In this document: piece by piece, positions 4,526-6,545 of the stretch
Layout of the letters: the number at the start of each line of letters is the position of its first letter
Numbering within the stretch: the stretch's first letter is position 1
Source of the DNA: Nautiliaceae bacterium
GTDB taxonomy: Bacteria; Campylobacterota; Campylobacteria; Campylobacterales; Nautiliaceae
Assembly: GCA_027062985.1 (NCBI GenBank)
Contig: JAMOSR010000081.1
Span: forward strand, 1-6,545
Direction of reading: 5' to 3'
DNA: 6,545 nucleotides
The notes under the pieces: model-generated
What the model saw: the letters and a program-made list of their open reading frames with translations, nothing else
Database searches by the model: none
What the model was told of the DNA's origin: nothing
Made by a program: the position numbers and the translations under genes

Positions 4526-6466
4526 ATGGGCAACCTTGGAATAAAAGAAAAAGTTATTATTAGCTTATCAACAATTGCAGTATTAATAGTGGGGTTAGTG
4601 CTATTTGGAGTAAAAGGATTTAACGATGCAAATAGCGGATTTATTAAATATAGAAAAATATCAAAAGCGTCGATTATTGCTAGTAGATTTCAAGCAAATT
4701 TATTGAAATTAAAAATGAACGAAAAAAAATATATTGACACTCATAATAAAAAATATATTGATGAATTTATGAAACATTACAATATTGCTATAAATATAGT
4801 AAATTCTAACATTAAAACCATTAAAGACCCTAAATTACGAGAAAAACCAATACGAAATAAAAAATTGATCAAAAAATATAAAGAAGAGTTTTTGAAAGTT
4901 GTAAAATATATAAATGAAATAGACGATATTGTCCATAACAATTTAAATGTCAACGGTAAAAAAATTGAGCAGTATTTAACAGAAATTTTAAAAAGCGCAA
5001 AAGAGGATGGAAATTATAATGTTGTATACAATATCTCGCTTAATCTTAGAACACTTCTTTTAGCAAGACTTTATACTACAAAATTCTTATTAACCAATAA
5101 CAAAGAAGCATTTGATAGAGTAAATAAAGAGTTTGATAATCTAAAAGAAGAATTAATCAAAACAAATAAACTTATAACAAATCCAAGAAGAAAAGAACTT
5201 TTATATAAAGCTATAAATTTAATTGATAAATACAAAAAAGGAGTAGATGAAGTTTATAAAATAATTATAAAAAGAAATAATGTAATCCATAATTTAGATA
5301 CAATGGGTATTCAAGCTGAAAAAATTGCTGAGAACGTTAAAGCTACCGTAAAAAGAAAATTAGATGAATTAGGAAAAAAAGTTGAAAAAAACAATAAAGT
5401 TTTAACAGAAACATTCATTATTATAGCGGTAATTATTATCTTTATAATAATAGCTATCATAATGTTTATTACAAAAAAAATCATAAATCCTATATTAAAT
5501 CTTATAAATTACTTAGAAACAGAAATAACCAATACCCTTAATATTAAAATTGATAATCATAACAGAGATGAAATAAGTAAACTTACATACCTTACAACTA
5601 CTTTTATTTCCAAAATAAAAGAAATTATTTTAGCGGCTAAAAATGCAGGTAAAGAAAATTATACTATTGCCGAAGAATTATCCGATTCTTCTTTAAAAAT
5701 TGGTAAAAAGTTAGAAGAGAGTTCAAACTATGTAGAAGAAGTTACGTTAGAAGCAAATAATATCGGCAATGAAATAGACGATTATGTAGCAGAAGCAAAC
5801 AATTCTCAAAACGAAATCGAAAATGCAAATAAGAATCTTTTAATGGCTAAAGATGATATTTTCAAGTTAATTTCGGAAGTCCAAGAAAATGCTAATACAG
5901 AAATAGAAACAGCAGAAGATATAAGAAAAGTTTCAGAAGATGTTAAAAATGTAAATGATGTTTTAAATGTTATATCCGACATTGCCGACCAAACAAATCT
6001 ATTGGCACTAAATGCGGCAATTGAAGCTGCAAGAGCGGGAGAACATGGTAGGGGATTTGCGGTAGTTGCCGATGAAATTAAAAAATTAGCCGAGAAAACT
6101 CAAAAAAGTTTAAGTGATATAAATGCAACTATTAGTGTTGTCGTTCAGGCAATAATAAACGCTTCATCAAAAATAAATTCTAATGCATCTCAAACAGAAG
6201 AGCTAATAAATACTGCTCATAATGTTGAAACAAAAGTTGAAAACACAGTGAAAAAAGTTGATTATGCAGTAACTATGACAAAAAATATGGTTGAAAATTT
6301 CAATAAAATAAAAAATACTATCGATAAAATAGTTAACAAAATTAAAAGCGTTAATAATCTTTCGATAGAAAACACTAAAAGTGTTGAAGAATTAACTACA
6401 ACAGCAGAACATTTAAACAAAATTGCTGATGAATTAAATAAAAAGTTAAACGAATTTAAAATATAA
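4526..6466 (+). CDS. Methyl-accepting chemotaxis protein with helical (HBM-like) periplasmic sensor
   Basis: A 646-residue inner-membrane receptor. Order of parts: a short cytoplasmic N-terminus; TM1 (about 10-29); a roughly 260-residue all-helical periplasmic region (30-293) with the length and helix pattern of a helical bimodular (HBM) sensor; TM2 (about 295-315, almost pure isoleucine/valine); HAMP (about 316-368, starting KKIINPI); and a cytoplasmic coiled-coil signalling domain (369-646). The hairpin tip is intact: DIADQTNLLALNAAIEAARAG (485-505) then HGRGFAVVADEIKKLAEKT, where CheA and CheW bind. Glu-Glu and Thr-Glu-Glu pairs on the flanking helices (for example 383-384, 557-559, 621-622) are candidate methylation sites. 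The C-terminus ends LNEFKI, with no CheR-tethering pentapeptide. HBM receptors studied elsewhere sense small metabolites such as organic acids; the ligand here cannot be read. It stands alone, without chemotaxis kinases nearby, divergent from recA. Confidence 0.95.
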   Translation: MGNLGIKEKVIISLSTIAVLIVGLVLFGVKGFNDANSGFIKYRKISKASIIASRFQANLLKLKMNEKKYIDTHNKKYIDEFMKHYNIAINIVNSNIKTIKDPKLREKPIRNKKLIKKYKEEFLKVVKYINEIDDIVHNNLNVNGKKIEQYLTEILKSAKEDGNYNVVYNISLNLRTLLLARLYTTKFLLTNNKEAFDRVNKEFDNLKEELIKTNKLITNPRRKELLYKAINLIDKYKKGVDEVYKIIIKRNNVIHNLDTMGIQAEKIAENVKATVKRKLDELGKKVEKNNKVLTETFIIIAVIIIFIIIAIIMFITKKIINPILNLINYLETEITNTLNIKIDNHNRDEISKLTYLTTTFISKIKEIILAAKNAGKENYTIAEELSDSSLKIGKKLEESSNYVEEVTLEANNIGNEIDDYVAEANNSQNEIENANKNLLMAKDDIFKLISEVQENANTEIETAEDIRKVSEDVKNVNDVLNVISDIADQTNLLALNAAIEAARAGEHGRGFAVVADEIKKLAEKTQKSLSDINATISVVVQAIINASSKINSNASQTEELINTAHNVETKVENTVKKVDYAVTMTKNMVENFNKIKNTIDKIVNKIKSVNNLSIENTKSVEELTTTAEHLNKIADELNKKLNEFKI

Positions 6467-6473
6467 ATATTCC

Positions 6474-6518
6474 ACCCCAAAAGTCAAGACAATTTTTGAA
6501 AAATTTTGAGAATGGGGT
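6474..6518. repeat. Imperfect inverted repeat downstream of the chemoreceptor
   Basis: ACCCCA (6474-6479) pairs with TGGGGT (6513-6518). Inside, TCAA/TTGA and an AATTTTT/AAAAATT stem (6491-6497 with 6499-6505) continue the pairing, with a 3-base bulge. The GC-rich outer arms stand out in an AT-rich region. It could end the chemoreceptor message, although no U-run follows on the plus strand, or it could be the end of a mobile element lying to the right. Confidence 0.4.
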
Positions 6519-6539
6519 TGTAAGAATAGAAAGTGAGAA

Positions 6540-6545
6540 AAGGAG
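6540..6545 (+). promoter_or_regulatory. Shine-Dalgarno sequence at the right edge
   Basis: The window ends in AAGGAG, the same ribosome site seen before the chemoreceptor and eno. A rightward gene probably starts 5-9 bases beyond the edge. Its identity cannot be known from this window. Confidence 0.45.

Noticed and set aside
6262..6480. Minus-strand open frame of 72 codons opposite the end of the chemoreceptor gene
   Set aside because: It is antisense to the conserved chemoreceptor coiled coil; the hydrophobic translation is what the complement of A-rich codons gives. No ribosome site was evident.

Overview
The window looks like the chromosome of a thermophilic or deep-vent member of the Campylobacterota, most likely of the Nautilia/Caminibacter/Lebetimonas group. 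The grounds are the low G+C content and the gene order recA-eno-(FtsB-like)-(AMIN protein)-aroK, which as I recall it is shared with Campylobacter and Helicobacter. Protein style (K/E/I-rich, short non-cytoplasmic leaders) fits too. The genus is an inference.

Positions 1-4090 are one compact minus-strand block, read right to left: recA, eno, a small FtsB/DivIC-like membrane protein, an exported AMIN-domain protein, aroK, a 67-residue YjfB-like putative motility protein, and the N-terminal 74 codons of a family-4-like uracil-DNA glycosylase that runs off the left edge. Neighbouring genes overlap or are 1-37 bases apart, and several starts are GTG or TTG, so this is very probably one transcription unit with translational coupling. 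It mixes DNA repair (recA, UDG), glycolysis (eno), division or envelope functions (FtsB-like, AMIN) and the shikimate pathway (aroK).

Positions 4091-4525 hold no intact gene, but the stretch is not empty. Next to recA is a perfect 24-bp palindrome (4116-4139) that contains the likely recA -10 box and its mirror image on the other strand. Beyond it lies a 44-codon minus-strand frame (4224-4358) with its own Shine-Dalgarno sequence, which reads like the start of an IS1380-type transposase: the remnant of a lost insertion sequence. A 12-bp hairpin (4379-4420) precedes it. An extended -10 promoter then drives the rightward gene.

Positions 4526-6466 encode a complete methyl-accepting chemotaxis receptor with a large all-helical periplasmic sensor (HBM-like), HAMP and signalling domains. 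After it comes a short region with an imperfect inverted repeat, and the window ends exactly on a Shine-Dalgarno sequence, implying another rightward gene just outside. I see no clearly new multi-gene system. The most unusual signals are the recA promoter palindrome, the transposase relic, and the cysteine-free N-terminus of the UDG.
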